Below, one piece after another: positions 26,712-35,068 of a DNA stretch of 64,000 nucleotides (its first letter is position 1; each line of letters starts with the position of its first letter). The position numbers and the translations under genes are program-made. The stretch covers positions 1 to 64,000 of the forward strand of contig JAVJQS010000009.1 in assembly GCA_040218815.1 (NCBI GenBank), written 5' to 3'. The DNA is from JAVJQS01 sp040218815. GTDB lineage: Bacteria; Bacteroidota; Bacteroidia; Flavobacteriales_E; Vicingaceae. The notes below the pieces were generated by a model. The model worked only from the letters and a program-made list of their open reading frames with translations. It had not been told where the DNA came from and ran no database searches.

Positions 26712-27743
26712 CTAGGCGATATCCTTACCCAACCAGTTCAACACGTTTTTTTGCCAAATGTCTTCACGCTCATGCTCAGTTAATATTCCTACTTCAACAG
26801 CATAGTCTACCACTCTTCCTGGATATGAGCTTCCTACACCCTCCATTTCTCCTAAGGGATATGGGTCATCTAAGCCCATCATAATTTGACTTGTCCCAAC
26901 TCGTTTTTTAAGTAGTTCAAGGGTAAAAGAGTCGTGTACGAGGGTATCGTAGTATAAATTCTTATGACCCAATGTTTTTCTTGGATTCTCAAGCCCTTTA
27001 AAAATATCTGGTCGGCCGTCGAAGCCTTGAATTCTTCTGCCATAGTTCGCAATACCAAGCATTCCACCATGGGCAAAACTTGTTCTAATATTCGGATATT
27101 TATTGGGTAAATCTCTCAAGGTAAATAAATGCAGCGTATCAGCACACTGTGCCATCATCCAAACCAAATGAAATCGCCAGTATTGATCTTTTAAAGCAAT
27201 CATTTTTTCCCCATCATAAGGATGAATTTGAATTGCCAAGTCGTATTCATTTGCTAATTCATAAATAGGGTCGACAGTTGCTTCAGCAACTGAAAGCCAC
27301 TCACCTTCGGCATTCAAATAGTGGGTAGGCAAGCAAAGTAAGCGAAGGTTTAACTCCTTCACACACCTTTCAATCTCTTTAAGCGCCATGTCCATATATA
27401 ATGGTTGAACTACAAAACCACAAGTAAATTTATCAGGATAATCCGCTTGAAGTGAAGCGTTGTAATCATTCTGAAAGCGTATGCCATCAAAGCAATTTTT
27501 TTCTTCCCAACCATTGCAATACAATTGAGAAAGACAAAGCATTACACCGTGATCAATATTAGAACGCTCCATCCATTCTAACTTCTCTTTAAGGAAAAAA
27601 CTAGGGTCTGTAATTGGTCTTGACCAGTCTCCTTGACGCATAAACTTTTTGTCTTCATCAATCCAAAAGAGTTTTTTGTCTTTCATGAATTGAGGAATCT
27701 GACTAGGTTCCGGCAAGATATGTCCGTGTCCGTTTATTCGCAT
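26712..27743 (-). CDS. 2-amino-3-carboxymuconate-6-semialdehyde decarboxylase
   Basis: The 343-residue amidohydrolase starts MRINGHGHILPEPSQIPQFM, with the metal-binding HxH (H6, H8). Further metal or catalytic residues are H174 (IQIHPYDG), H225 (SFAHGGM) and D292 (MGLDDPYPLGE), all at positions expected for ACMSD. The enzyme decarboxylates the ring-cleavage product of 3-hydroxyanthranilate to 2-aminomuconate semialdehyde. The gene for that previous step lies only 6 bases upstream, which makes this assignment strong. Together they form the lower kynurenine pathway of tryptophan breakdown. Confidence 0.92.
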   Translation of the reverse strand: MRINGHGHILPEPSQIPQFMKDKKLFWIDEDKKFMRQGDWSRPITDPSFFLKEKLEWMERSNIDHGVMLCLSQLYCNGWEEKNCFDGIRFQNDYNASLQADYPDKFTCGFVVQPLYMDMALKEIERCVKELNLRLLCLPTHYLNAEGEWLSVAEATVDPIYELANEYDLAIQIHPYDGEKMIALKDQYWRFHLVWMMAQCADTLHLFTLRDLPNKYPNIRTSFAHGGMLGIANYGRRIQGFDGRPDIFKGLENPRKTLGHKNLYYDTLVHDSFTLELLKKRVGTSQIMMGLDDPYPLGEMEGVGSSYPGRVVDYAVEVGILTEHEREDIWQKNVLNWLGKDIA

Positions 27744-27749
27744 AGGTGG

Positions 27750-28274
27750 CTATACAAATCTTTCATCAACTTCCATTACTGTTCCGCAGTTGTCGCAAGT
27801 GCGCAAGTCCTCTGAACCATAAAACTTTTTAAATACGGGCAGAAAGTCCTTTTCAATGCTGTTGAGCACAAAATATTCATCATAAAGCTTGTTGTTGCAA
27901 TTGTCACAGAACCAAAGTAACCCATCTTTCTCCCCTTCTTGTCTTTTTTGCTCAATTACAAGTCCGATAGAGTTGGCTCCACGGTTGGGGGAGTGAGGAA
28001 CTTTAGCAGGGTGCAAGTAAATGTCTCCAGCTTTTAGTTTCATTTCCTTGGCTTCTCCATCTTCTTGAATTTTTACTGTGATTTCACCTTCCAATTGATA
28101 GAAAAATTCTTCACCTTCGTTGTAGTGATAATCTTTTCTGGCATTAGGTCCACCTACTACCATTACTATAAAGTCAGTATCTTCATATACTACTTTATTA
28201 CCAACTGGTGGTTTTAAAAGGTGACGATGTTCGTCAATCCATTGCTGAAAATTAAAGGGTTTTCTAATTGCCAT
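27750..28274 (-). CDS. 3-hydroxyanthranilate 3,4-dioxygenase
   Basis: The 174-residue cupin has iron ligands H50, E56 and H94 (RKDYHYNEGEEFFYQL and VPHSPNR), with substrate-binding Arg46 in NARKD. The C-terminus carries two CxxC pairs, C123/C126 and C160/C163, the second rubredoxin-like metal site known from bacterial HAAO. The product is unstable and is taken by the decarboxylase gene that follows after 6 bases, so the two are clearly an operon ending at the hairpin near 26690. Upstream pathway genes (tryptophan dioxygenase, kynureninase, kynurenine monooxygenase) are not in the window. Confidence 0.95.
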   Translation of the reverse strand: MAIRKPFNFQQWIDEHRHLLKPPVGNKVVYEDTDFIVMVVGGPNARKDYHYNEGEEFFYQLEGEITVKIQEDGEAKEMKLKAGDIYLHPAKVPHSPNRGANSIGLVIEQKRQEGEKDGLLWFCDNCNNKLYDEYFVLNSIEKDFLPVFKKFYGSEDLRTCDNCGTVMEVDERFV

Positions 28275-28392
28275 AAGTGTTGATTTTTGGATGGTCTAAG
28301 GTAGGAAGATTTATGAAATTAAAAAGGAGATTTGAAACGGCTTCTGTAAAGCCTAACAATTTAATTAACTTCGATTTTTCAAAATTGAGGAC

Positions 28393-29172
28393 ATGAATTT
28401 AGATTTAACAGGAAAAACAGCCTTAGTTTGTGGCAGCACAGCGGGAATAGGAAAAGCAATTGCTAAGGAATTAGCTGAAATGGGGGCACATTTAATTTTA
28501 ATGGCACGAAATGAAGAAAAGTTAAAAGTCGCTATTGCTGAAATGGATAATTCAGATGGGCAAGAGCACAGTTATGTTGTTGCTGACTTTTCTAATGTAG
28601 ACTCCGTAAAAAAGGCAGTAAGTTCTATTCAAAAGCAAGTAAACATTTTAATAAACAATACTGGAGGCCCTCCTGGTGGCCCTATTGTAGATGCGCAGTT
28701 GGACGAATTTACGGCTGCTTTTCAAATGCATTTGATGTGCAACCACGCCATTGTTCAGGGAGTAAAGCAAGGCATGATTGATTCTGGGTATGGAAGAATC
28801 ATCAACATTATTTCTACTTCGGTAAAAATTCCGTTGAACGGCTTAGGTGTTTCCAACACCATTCGTGGAGCAGTAGCGAACTGGAGTAAAACCTTGTCGA
28901 ATGAATTAGGCGTCCATGGAATTACTGTAAATAATGTACTTCCAGGAGCAACTGCAACGGAGCGCTTAAGTTCTATTGTGGCAAACAAAGCTAAAAAGAC
29001 AGGCAAGTCTGAAGAAGAAGCTTTGCAAGGAATGGAAGCTCAAGTGCCTATGAAGCGGGTTGCTCAGCCTGAGGAAGTAGCAGCAGCTGCTGCCTTTTTG
29101 GCCTCACCTGCCGCATCTTATATTAATGGAATAAACGTTCCAGTGGATGGAGGTCGCACAGGAAGTCTATAA
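28393..29172 (+). CDS. Atypical short-chain dehydrogenase/reductase-like protein
   Basis: The 259-residue Rossmann protein has the nucleotide motif CGSTAGIGKAIA (G14, G18, G20), NNTGG in place of NNAG, and the C-terminal VPVDGGRTGSL. Where classical SDRs have YxxxK, this protein reads VSNTIRGAV (~153-161), so both catalytic residues are absent. This matches a recognised BKR-like subgroup lacking the full tetrad. It lies divergent from the HAAO-ACMSD operon with 118 bp between starts, suggesting but not proving a role near tryptophan breakdown. A TAACTTCG sequence at 28366-28373 is a one-mismatch -7 element. The substrate is unknown. Confidence 0.8.
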   Translation: MNLDLTGKTALVCGSTAGIGKAIAKELAEMGAHLILMARNEEKLKVAIAEMDNSDGQEHSYVVADFSNVDSVKKAVSSIQKQVNILINNTGGPPGGPIVDAQLDEFTAAFQMHLMCNHAIVQGVKQGMIDSGYGRIINIISTSVKIPLNGLGVSNTIRGAVANWSKTLSNELGVHGITVNNVLPGATATERLSSIVANKAKKTGKSEEEALQGMEAQVPMKRVAQPEEVAAAAAFLASPAASYINGINVPVDGGRTGSL

Positions 29173-29181
29173 TAATTAGCT

Positions 29182-29808
29182 TTAATCTACTTGATAGATA
29201 TCGGCAATTTTGCTTTGCTCTTTTTCAAGGTCGATGCCTAAGTCAATAATTTTGCCACTGGCGATATCAAATACCCAAGCGTGTACTTTGAGGTTTCTTG
29301 TTTTAACTGCTTTTTGCACATCTGGATTGTTAAGCATGTTGATGCACTGCTCTTGAACATTCAGTTCAACCAATCTTTTATAACGCGCATCTTCATCAGT
29401 GATGTTAGAAAGCTCTTCTTGATGTAAACGATAAACATCACGAATATTTTGCAACCATGGGTTTATAATGCCTAAATCTGAAGAAGTCATCGCAGCTTTA
29501 ACACCACCGCAAAAATAATGACCACACACGACCACATGCTTCACTTTTAAGTGTTCCACAGCATAATTGATTACTCCTTTAGAGTTAACATCCAAGTTAG
29601 AAACTACATTGGCAATATTTCGGTGAACAAATACATCTCCTGGTTCTGCCCCCATCATGCTTTCAGCTGTAACTCGGCTATCAGAACAGCCGATGTATAA
29701 AAAGTCTGGACTTTGTCCTTTGGATAAGTTTTCAAAATACTTGGCATCATGGTTTAATTTTTCATTGATCCAGGCTTGGTTGTTATCAAAAATTTCTTGT
29801 GTCGTCAT
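29182..29808 (-). CDS. can: Beta-class carbonic anhydrase
   Basis: The 208-residue protein has zinc ligands C41, H97 and C100 (CSDSR and CGHYFCGG) and the Asp43-Arg45 dyad. GDVFVHRNIANVV and the terminal EKEQSKIADIYQV are characteristic. It interconverts CO2 and bicarbonate in the cytoplasm. It is divergent from an acyl-CoA carboxylase gene whose enzyme uses bicarbonate; this may be functional but could be chance. It converges on the SDR gene with 9 bp between stops. Confidence 0.95.
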   Translation of the reverse strand: MTTQEIFDNNQAWINEKLNHDAKYFENLSKGQSPDFLYIGCSDSRVTAESMMGAEPGDVFVHRNIANVVSNLDVNSKGVINYAVEHLKVKHVVVCGHYFCGGVKAAMTSSDLGIINPWLQNIRDVYRLHQEELSNITDEDARYKRLVELNVQEQCINMLNNPDVQKAVKTRNLKVHAWVFDIASGKIIDLGIDLEKEQSKIADIYQVD

Positions 29809-29955
29809 GTTGTATTATTTTCCATAAATATAGTAATCGTTTGACCGTATTTGGTAATCTTTTAGAAGATTTAAGAAAATTACTTGTTCCACTTCCCTCA
29901 TAATTCGGGATTCAATTACTTAATCTTTATTTTTACGCTTCAGAAGGGAAAAATT

Positions 29956-31497
29956 ATGCAAGACAAAATAAAATCACTTGAATCAAAGATAGAAAAAGCC
30001 AAGCTGGGTGGCGGAGAAAAACGCATTGAAGCTCAACACGCTAAAAACAAATTAACTGCAAGGGAGCGTATTCATTTTTTGATGGATGAAGGCAGCTTTG
30101 AAGAAATTGGTATGCTGGTAACTCACCGAAGTAACAATTTCGGCTTAAACAAAAACAAACCATTTGGTGATGGAGTGGTTACCGGATATGGGAATGTAAA
30201 TGGTCGCTTGACTTATGTTTTTGCTCAAGACTTTACCGTTATGGGTGGTTCATTAGCTGAGGCACATGCTGAAAAAATTGTCAAAATAATGGATTTAGCC
30301 ATGAAAAATGGCGCTCCATTAATTGGATTAAATGATTCTGGAGGAGCTAGAATTCAAGAAGGAGTAGTTTCTTTAGGCGGTTATGCAGATATTTTCTACA
30401 GAAACACACAAGCAAGTGGTGTAATTCCGCAACTTTCAGCTATAATGGGACCTTGCGCTGGTGGGGCAGTTTATTCTCCTGCGCTGACTGACTTTATTAT
30501 GATGGTCGAAAAAACCTCTTACATGTTTGTAACAGGGCCAAATGTGGTAAAAACAGTAACGCATGAGGAAGTTACATCCGAAGAGTTGGGTGGGGCTTCT
30601 ACTCATGCCACCAAGTCTGGAGTTACCCACTTTACTTATGCCAATGAAATTGAATGCATCAACGGCATAAAGAACTTGTTGTCGTATGTACCGCAAAACT
30701 GCGAAGAAGATGCACCGGCTATTGCTTATGAAGCTGGCAATGAAGTACGAGAACAATTAAATGAAATCATCCCTGAAAATCCAAACCAACCGTATGACAT
30801 CCGTGAAGTAATTAACGGTACTGTAGATAGCAATTCATTTCATGAGGTGCATAAAGATTTTGCTGAAAACATAGTGGTGGGCTTTGCAAGAATTGCAGGC
30901 CGATCAATTGGTATTGTGGCTAACCAGCCGGCATTTTTAGCAGGGGTGTTAGACATTAATAGTTCTGCCAAGGGGGCGCGTTTTGTGCGTTTTTGTGATT
31001 GTTTTAATATCCCATTGTTGGTTTTTGAAGATGTTCCGGGCTTTTTACCGGGCACCGATCAAGAATGGAACGCCATTATTACCAATGGAGCAAAACTCTT
31101 GTACGCTTTTAGTGAAGCGACGGTTCCAAGAGTAACTGTAATTACCCGAAAAGCATATGGTGGAGCTTATGATGTGATGAATTCTAAACACATTGGAGCT
31201 GATATGAACTTTGCGTGGCCATCTGCGGAAATTGCGGTAATGGGGGCAAAAGGTGCAGCTGAAATTATTTTCAAAAAGGAAATTAAGGAAGCGGATGATT
31301 CTGAAGCTAAATTGAAAGAGAAAGAAACAGAATACGGAGACATGTTTGCCAATCCATACAATGCTGCAGCCAGAGGGTATGTTGATGAAGTAATTCGCCC
31401 GGATCAAACCCGTGAGAAATTAATTCGTGCCTTTAAGATGTTGGAAAACAAGGTGGATAGCTTGCCGAAGAAGAAGCACGGAAATATTCCGTTGTAG
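29956..31497 (+). CDS. Acyl-CoA carboxylase beta subunit (propionyl/methylmalonyl-CoA type)
   Basis: I start at ATG 29956, giving 513 residues; the 24 upstream residues have no family match. Carboxyltransferase signatures include KLTARERIHFLMDEGSFEEI, GLNDSGGARIQEGVVSLGGY, MGPCAGGAVYSPALTDF and VPGFLPGTDQE. The enzyme transfers carboxyl from biotin to propionyl-CoA or a related acyl-CoA; the biotin carrier and carboxylase subunits are not nearby. A methylmalonyl-CoA epimerase, the next step for propionyl-CoA, lies far away at 47419-47820. The family is sure; the substrate is likely propionyl-CoA but not proven. Confidence 0.92.
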   Translation: MQDKIKSLESKIEKAKLGGGEKRIEAQHAKNKLTARERIHFLMDEGSFEEIGMLVTHRSNNFGLNKNKPFGDGVVTGYGNVNGRLTYVFAQDFTVMGGSLAEAHAEKIVKIMDLAMKNGAPLIGLNDSGGARIQEGVVSLGGYADIFYRNTQASGVIPQLSAIMGPCAGGAVYSPALTDFIMMVEKTSYMFVTGPNVVKTVTHEEVTSEELGGASTHATKSGVTHFTYANEIECINGIKNLLSYVPQNCEEDAPAIAYEAGNEVREQLNEIIPENPNQPYDIREVINGTVDSNSFHEVHKDFAENIVVGFARIAGRSIGIVANQPAFLAGVLDINSSAKGARFVRFCDCFNIPLLVFEDVPGFLPGTDQEWNAIITNGAKLLYAFSEATVPRVTVITRKAYGGAYDVMNSKHIGADMNFAWPSAEIAVMGAKGAAEIIFKKEIKEADDSEAKLKEKETEYGDMFANPYNAAARGYVDEVIRPDQTREKLIRAFKMLENKVDSLPKKKHGNIPL

Positions 31498-31549
31498 GTG
31501 CTTTTCAAAGGGGTTAAACGTATCAACATTAGATTAGAATGCAGTATTT

Positions 31550-31569
31550 ATGAGTTGTTGTCAACTCAT
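31550..31569 (+). terminator. Perfect hairpin between carboxylase and FAD oxidoreductase genes
   Basis: ATGAGTTG and CAACTCAT pair as a perfect 8-bp stem over the 4-base loop TTGT, followed by TTTTC. It lies 52 bases after the carboxylase stop and 16 before the next ATG. The short T run makes it a weak terminator or a leader hairpin. Confidence 0.4.
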
Positions 31570-31585
31570 TTTCACAATTTAATTG

Positions 31586-32824
31586 ATGCAACATAACAAA
31601 GAGATTTACATTGTAGGAGCTGGAGTAAGTGGCTTGATAGCTGCTTATGAGTTAGAACAAGAAGGGTTTAAGCCCATAATTATTGAGCAAACGGATCAAG
31701 TAGGCGGCAGGGTTAAAACCATCAATGAAAAAGGCTATGCCTTAGACTTGGGCTTTCAAGTGCTTCTCAGCGCTTATCCCTTAGCGAAGAAATACCTTGA
31801 CATGGATCAGCTTCAATTGCGCAAACTAGCGTCTGGTGCCTTGATTTATGTAGACGGAAAGTCCTATCGAATTGGGGATCCATTGCGAGACTGGAAAGTG
31901 CTAATTCCAACACTAATGGCAGACATAGGCTCAGTTTTGGATAAGCTGAAAATTCTAAAATTAAATAATCGATTAACCCATAAATCCCTCGAAGAAATTT
32001 TTGAATCCCCTGAAACAACTACCCAAGTATACCTTGAGTCATTTGGTTTTTCACCCAAGATTATTGAGCCCTTTTTCAAACCTTTTTTCGCCGGTATATT
32101 TTTAGAACCAGACTTAAGAACATCGAGCAGAATGTTTGAGTTTGTATACAAGATGTTTGGTGAAGGGTATGCTACCATTCCCAAAGCGGGCATTGGAGAA
32201 ATAAGCAAACAATTGCAGAGCAAATTAAAAGTCACCGAGTTCATTTTTAACTGCAAAGTTGAAGAAGTGAAGAACGATCATATTTTAATGTGTTCCGGTG
32301 AGAAAAAGCCACACCAAGGAGCAATCGTTGCAAGCTACGCAGCAGCCTTAATTCCACAGCTTAAGGGCCAAGAAGTAGATTGGAAAAGCTGCATGTGTAT
32401 CTATTTTGAAGTGGATAAAACAAACATTCCAAAAGACACTATCGCGCTAATTGCAGAACAAGGTAATAATGCTAATAATCTATATGCTTTTAAAGATGAA
32501 AGCACTGGCAAAACTATCTTGTCTGTCACTGTTTTGGAGTATAGTAATAAGTCCACGAATGAGGTTCTTGATGCCGTTACTGCTGAAGTCAAAAAATATA
32601 CAGGCGCTTCCAAGATCAACTATATTCAGCATTATAGCATCAATAAGGCATTACCAGACATTCAAGATCTTCGAATGACAGCACAAGCCAGTGAAAGTCA
32701 AGTTATGGAAAATGTTTTTCTTGCTGGAGACTATCTTTTTAATGGGTCTTTGAATGCCGCTATGGAGTCTGGGCGTTTAGCTGCACAGGGCTTGATGCAA
32801 AAACGAAAAGGAATTCAAGTGTAA
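31586..32824 (+). CDS. FAD-dependent amine-oxidase/phytoene-desaturase-like oxidoreductase
   Basis: The 412-residue protein begins with an FAD-binding motif IYIVGAGVSGLIAAYELEQE, then VGGRVKTINEKGYALDLGFQ, as in the NAD(P)/FAD-dependent amine oxidase and carotenoid desaturase superfamily. A second FAD contact near the C-terminus is NVFLAGDYLFNGSLNAAMES. The start is ATG 31586. The neighbours give no pathway hint; no carotenoid genes are near. The exact substrate is unknown. It converges with the glycosyltransferase gene with only 4 bases between the stops. Confidence 0.85.
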   Translation: MQHNKEIYIVGAGVSGLIAAYELEQEGFKPIIIEQTDQVGGRVKTINEKGYALDLGFQVLLSAYPLAKKYLDMDQLQLRKLASGALIYVDGKSYRIGDPLRDWKVLIPTLMADIGSVLDKLKILKLNNRLTHKSLEEIFESPETTTQVYLESFGFSPKIIEPFFKPFFAGIFLEPDLRTSSRMFEFVYKMFGEGYATIPKAGIGEISKQLQSKLKVTEFIFNCKVEEVKNDHILMCSGEKKPHQGAIVASYAAALIPQLKGQEVDWKSCMCIYFEVDKTNIPKDTIALIAEQGNNANNLYAFKDESTGKTILSVTVLEYSNKSTNEVLDAVTAEVKKYTGASKINYIQHYSINKALPDIQDLRMTAQASESQVMENVFLAGDYLFNGSLNAAMESGRLAAQGLMQKRKGIQV

Positions 32825-32828
32825 AAGC

Positions 32829-34025
32829 TTATAAAGTCTCCCTTAAGCTCTCATCCATTCGCTCAAACAATGGCTCCCATCGATATTCTTGATTGGCAAG
32901 TTTTCGACTGTTCCTGCTGATGTTTTCCCATATAGCTTGTTGATTGATTAAATCAATACAAGCTTGGGCAAAGGATTTAGCATCATCAGCAATTAAAATG
33001 CTTTCCCTGTGTTTTACCGCCAAGCCTTCTGCACCAACAGATGTAGAAACTGTTGGGTTACCGCGGTATAATCCTTCCAGCACCTTTACTTTCATGCCGC
33101 TGCCAAAACGCAAGGGAGCGATGTAAACACGGGTTTTCTTTAAATAAGTATCCAAGTCTTCTACAAAGCCTGGAAAAATAACGTTTGGGTCATTGTTGGT
33201 GGCTTTAACTATCCGTGCATCAGGATTGCTGCCCAATAAATACAACTTGCAATCGCTTTCTTGGGTTTTAATACTTGGCCACACCTTGCCTAAAAACCAC
33301 ACTATACCATCGATGTTGGGCTCCCAACTCATGGTGCCCATAAAGGTGATGGCTTTCTCTGTCGCTTCAAATTTTAATTCTGGCAATTGGAGTAAGCTCT
33401 CGTTTCCTAAATGATAGGTTTCACGGTGCTTTTCAACCTTGAACCCATGATTTTTATATAGCTCAATATCTGAAGGAGTAGAGTAGATGAGGTCCGCCTC
33501 TTGGAAAATTTGCTCTTCGTATTTTTTAACCCGTTTGGATTCTAGGCCTAAGACTAACTTTTTTAGAGGATTGCCAGTAAGCTCACTCATGCGTTGCCAC
33601 AACATAAATTCCGCATTGTGGGTGTGCATAATTATCTTTCCAGGGTAGTTTGCAGGCACATATTGAAACATTTCATAATGGTCCACTATGATAATTTCCT
33701 GCTGATGTGAAAGACCTTCAATGGCTTTTTTAAAGGAATTGGAGCGGTTCCTAAATACATTAAGGCAGGGGGCGGTTAAATAACTTTTAATAAGGTTTAT
33801 GGGTGAACGCTGAATGGCTAGTGGCTCAGCAAAAAAATCAACCAAGTAAACTGCTTTTTGAAACTCTTGTTGGTGTTTTTCATCATCATCTTTTAGAAAA
33901 CAAGCGCAAGAAACAGCGTATTTTGTTGTTAAATAGTTTATGTAATTCCACGATTTTACAGTTCCTCCACTTTTTGGTGGATAAGGCAGTTGTGTAGAAA
34001 TAAATAAAATTTTTGGTCGGCTCAC
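32829..34025 (-). CDS. Glycosyltransferase, GT-B fold (group 1)
   Basis: The ~398-residue protein starts near SRPKILFISTQLPYPPKSGG, a typical N-terminal nucleotide-sugar fold with the G-rich acceptor loop. The C-terminal half has ITFMGTMSWEPNIDGIVWFL, and then VYIAPLRFGSGMKVKVLEGL with EGLAVK, the donor-binding block of GT4-like enzymes. No ATG is available. GTG 34025 is preferred to GTG 34043 because the latter falls inside a TACATTTG promoter element. The donor and acceptor are unknown; no other polysaccharide genes adjoin it. Confidence 0.85.
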   Translation of the reverse strand: MSRPKILFISTQLPYPPKSGGTVKSWNYINYLTTKYAVSCACFLKDDDEKHQQEFQKAVYLVDFFAEPLAIQRSPINLIKSYLTAPCLNVFRNRSNSFKKAIEGLSHQQEIIIVDHYEMFQYVPANYPGKIIMHTHNAEFMLWQRMSELTGNPLKKLVLGLESKRVKKYEEQIFQEADLIYSTPSDIELYKNHGFKVEKHRETYHLGNESLLQLPELKFEATEKAITFMGTMSWEPNIDGIVWFLGKVWPSIKTQESDCKLYLLGSNPDARIVKATNNDPNVIFPGFVEDLDTYLKKTRVYIAPLRFGSGMKVKVLEGLYRGNPTVSTSVGAEGLAVKHRESILIADDAKSFAQACIDLINQQAIWENISRNSRKLANQEYRWEPLFERMDESLRETL

Positions 34026-34042
34026 GGATAATATTGAAGGCA

Positions 34043-34050
34043 CAAATGTA
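34043..34050 (-). promoter_or_regulatory. -7 promoter element of the glycosyltransferase gene
   Basis: Minus strand TACATTTG fits TAnnTTTG. It would place the transcript start near 34036, so GTG 34025 is the first usable start codon. No clear -33 TTG is visible. Confidence 0.4.
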
Positions 34051-34215
34051 ACCGAGAAAGCGTGAATTTAAAATACGAATCATGCTGCTCACTAAATTTA
34101 TAGAAGAACGCTTAACTTTATTTAAGTGTACTTGTTTTGTAAAATTAACAAGTCCCTAACGCCTTGATTCAGCAGTTCTTCGTTATTTTATCTGCATAAA
34201 CTTAATTTTAGAACC

Positions 34216-34845
34216 ATGAAAAGAAAAATTGTATTGGCAAGTTTAGCACTTGCTGCTGTGCTTGTTTTCGCCTTTAGAAGCGGAGAAAAAGAAGCCTATA
34301 AGACTTTAGAAATAGGAGAAAAAGCACCTTTAATTGAAGCTGAAATGCAGTCTACTCAAGGGCAAAAAATGAGCTTGGAAGACTTGCAGCGGAGCAATGG
34401 AACACTTGTTATTTTTTCTTGTAACACTTGTCCTTTTGTAATTGCTTGGGAAGACCGTTACCCTGAGTTAGAGCAATTAGCTCAAGATGCTGAGGTTGGT
34501 TTTGCATTAATTAATTCAAATGAAGCTAAAAGAAATGGTGACGATTCCATGGAAAAAATGAAGTCACATGCGGAAGAAAATGGCTATCCTGAAATTCCTT
34601 ATTTGGTAGATAAAAATTCTGCGGTAGCCAATGCATTTGGTGCAAAAACAACACCTCATGTATTTTTGTTTAATGCTGATTGGGAACTTGTTTATGAAGG
34701 AGCAATTGATGATAATCATGAAAGTGCAGAAGCAGCAGAGCAACATTACTTGAAAAATGCACTTAAAAACTTAGTACAAGGTACAAAGATAGACCCTAGC
34801 AATACGAAGTCTTTAGGATGCAGCATTAAGCGTGTAAAAAGCTAA
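34216..34845 (+). CDS. Exported thioredoxin-family protein (CNTC active site)
   Basis: The 209-residue protein has a signal peptide or anchor (IVLASLALAAVLVFAFRSG). A redoxin/thioredoxin domain follows: IGEKAPLIEAEMQSTQGQK, then the active site LVIFSCNTCPFVIAWEDRY (Cys-Asn-Thr-Cys near residues 69-73) and the cis-proline block AKTTPHVFLFNADWELVYEG. This matches peroxiredoxin-like periplasmic thioredoxins common in Bacteroidota. It probably keeps periplasmic cysteines reduced or reduces peroxide; the partner is unknown. The 171-bp upstream gap contains an inverted repeat (ACTTGTT/AACAAGT, 34130-34153). Confidence 0.85.
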   Translation: MKRKIVLASLALAAVLVFAFRSGEKEAYKTLEIGEKAPLIEAEMQSTQGQKMSLEDLQRSNGTLVIFSCNTCPFVIAWEDRYPELEQLAQDAEVGFALINSNEAKRNGDDSMEKMKSHAEENGYPEIPYLVDKNSAVANAFGAKTTPHVFLFNADWELVYEGAIDDNHESAEAAEQHYLKNALKNLVQGTKIDPSNTKSLGCSIKRVKS

Positions 34846-35039
34846 AGAACTTGGCTTTGGAATTATTTATTGGATAATTTAAAATACGATAGGGAATTAA
34901 AGCTCATTAGATAGGTTCACTTCCTTTCTTAAAAATTTTATCAGTAGCAGTATTGAAAAAAGAGTGATGATGAAAATACTTTTTTTAATACACTAGTATT
35001 TGTTAAGAGCTTAAAGCTGTGAATATCTTAATGTTTAAG

Positions 35040-35047
35040 TACCTTTG
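35040..35047 (+). promoter_or_regulatory. -7 promoter element of the haloperoxidase-CRTAC1 operon
   Basis: TACCTTTG matches TAnnTTTG and ends 21 bases before ATG 35069. It overlaps the upstream in-frame TTG at 35045, so that longer start is unlikely. Confidence 0.5.
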
Positions 35048-35068
35048 CTTTACAATAAAAAACAATTT

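Noticed and set aside
29884..29955. Longer acyl-CoA carboxylase start
   Set aside because: The N-terminal addition has no family match, and ATG 29956 gives the normal length.
30436..31407. Minus-strand frames opposite the acyl-CoA carboxylase gene
   Set aside because: Their sequence is Phe/Ile/Cys-rich without motifs, as expected opposite a conserved gene.
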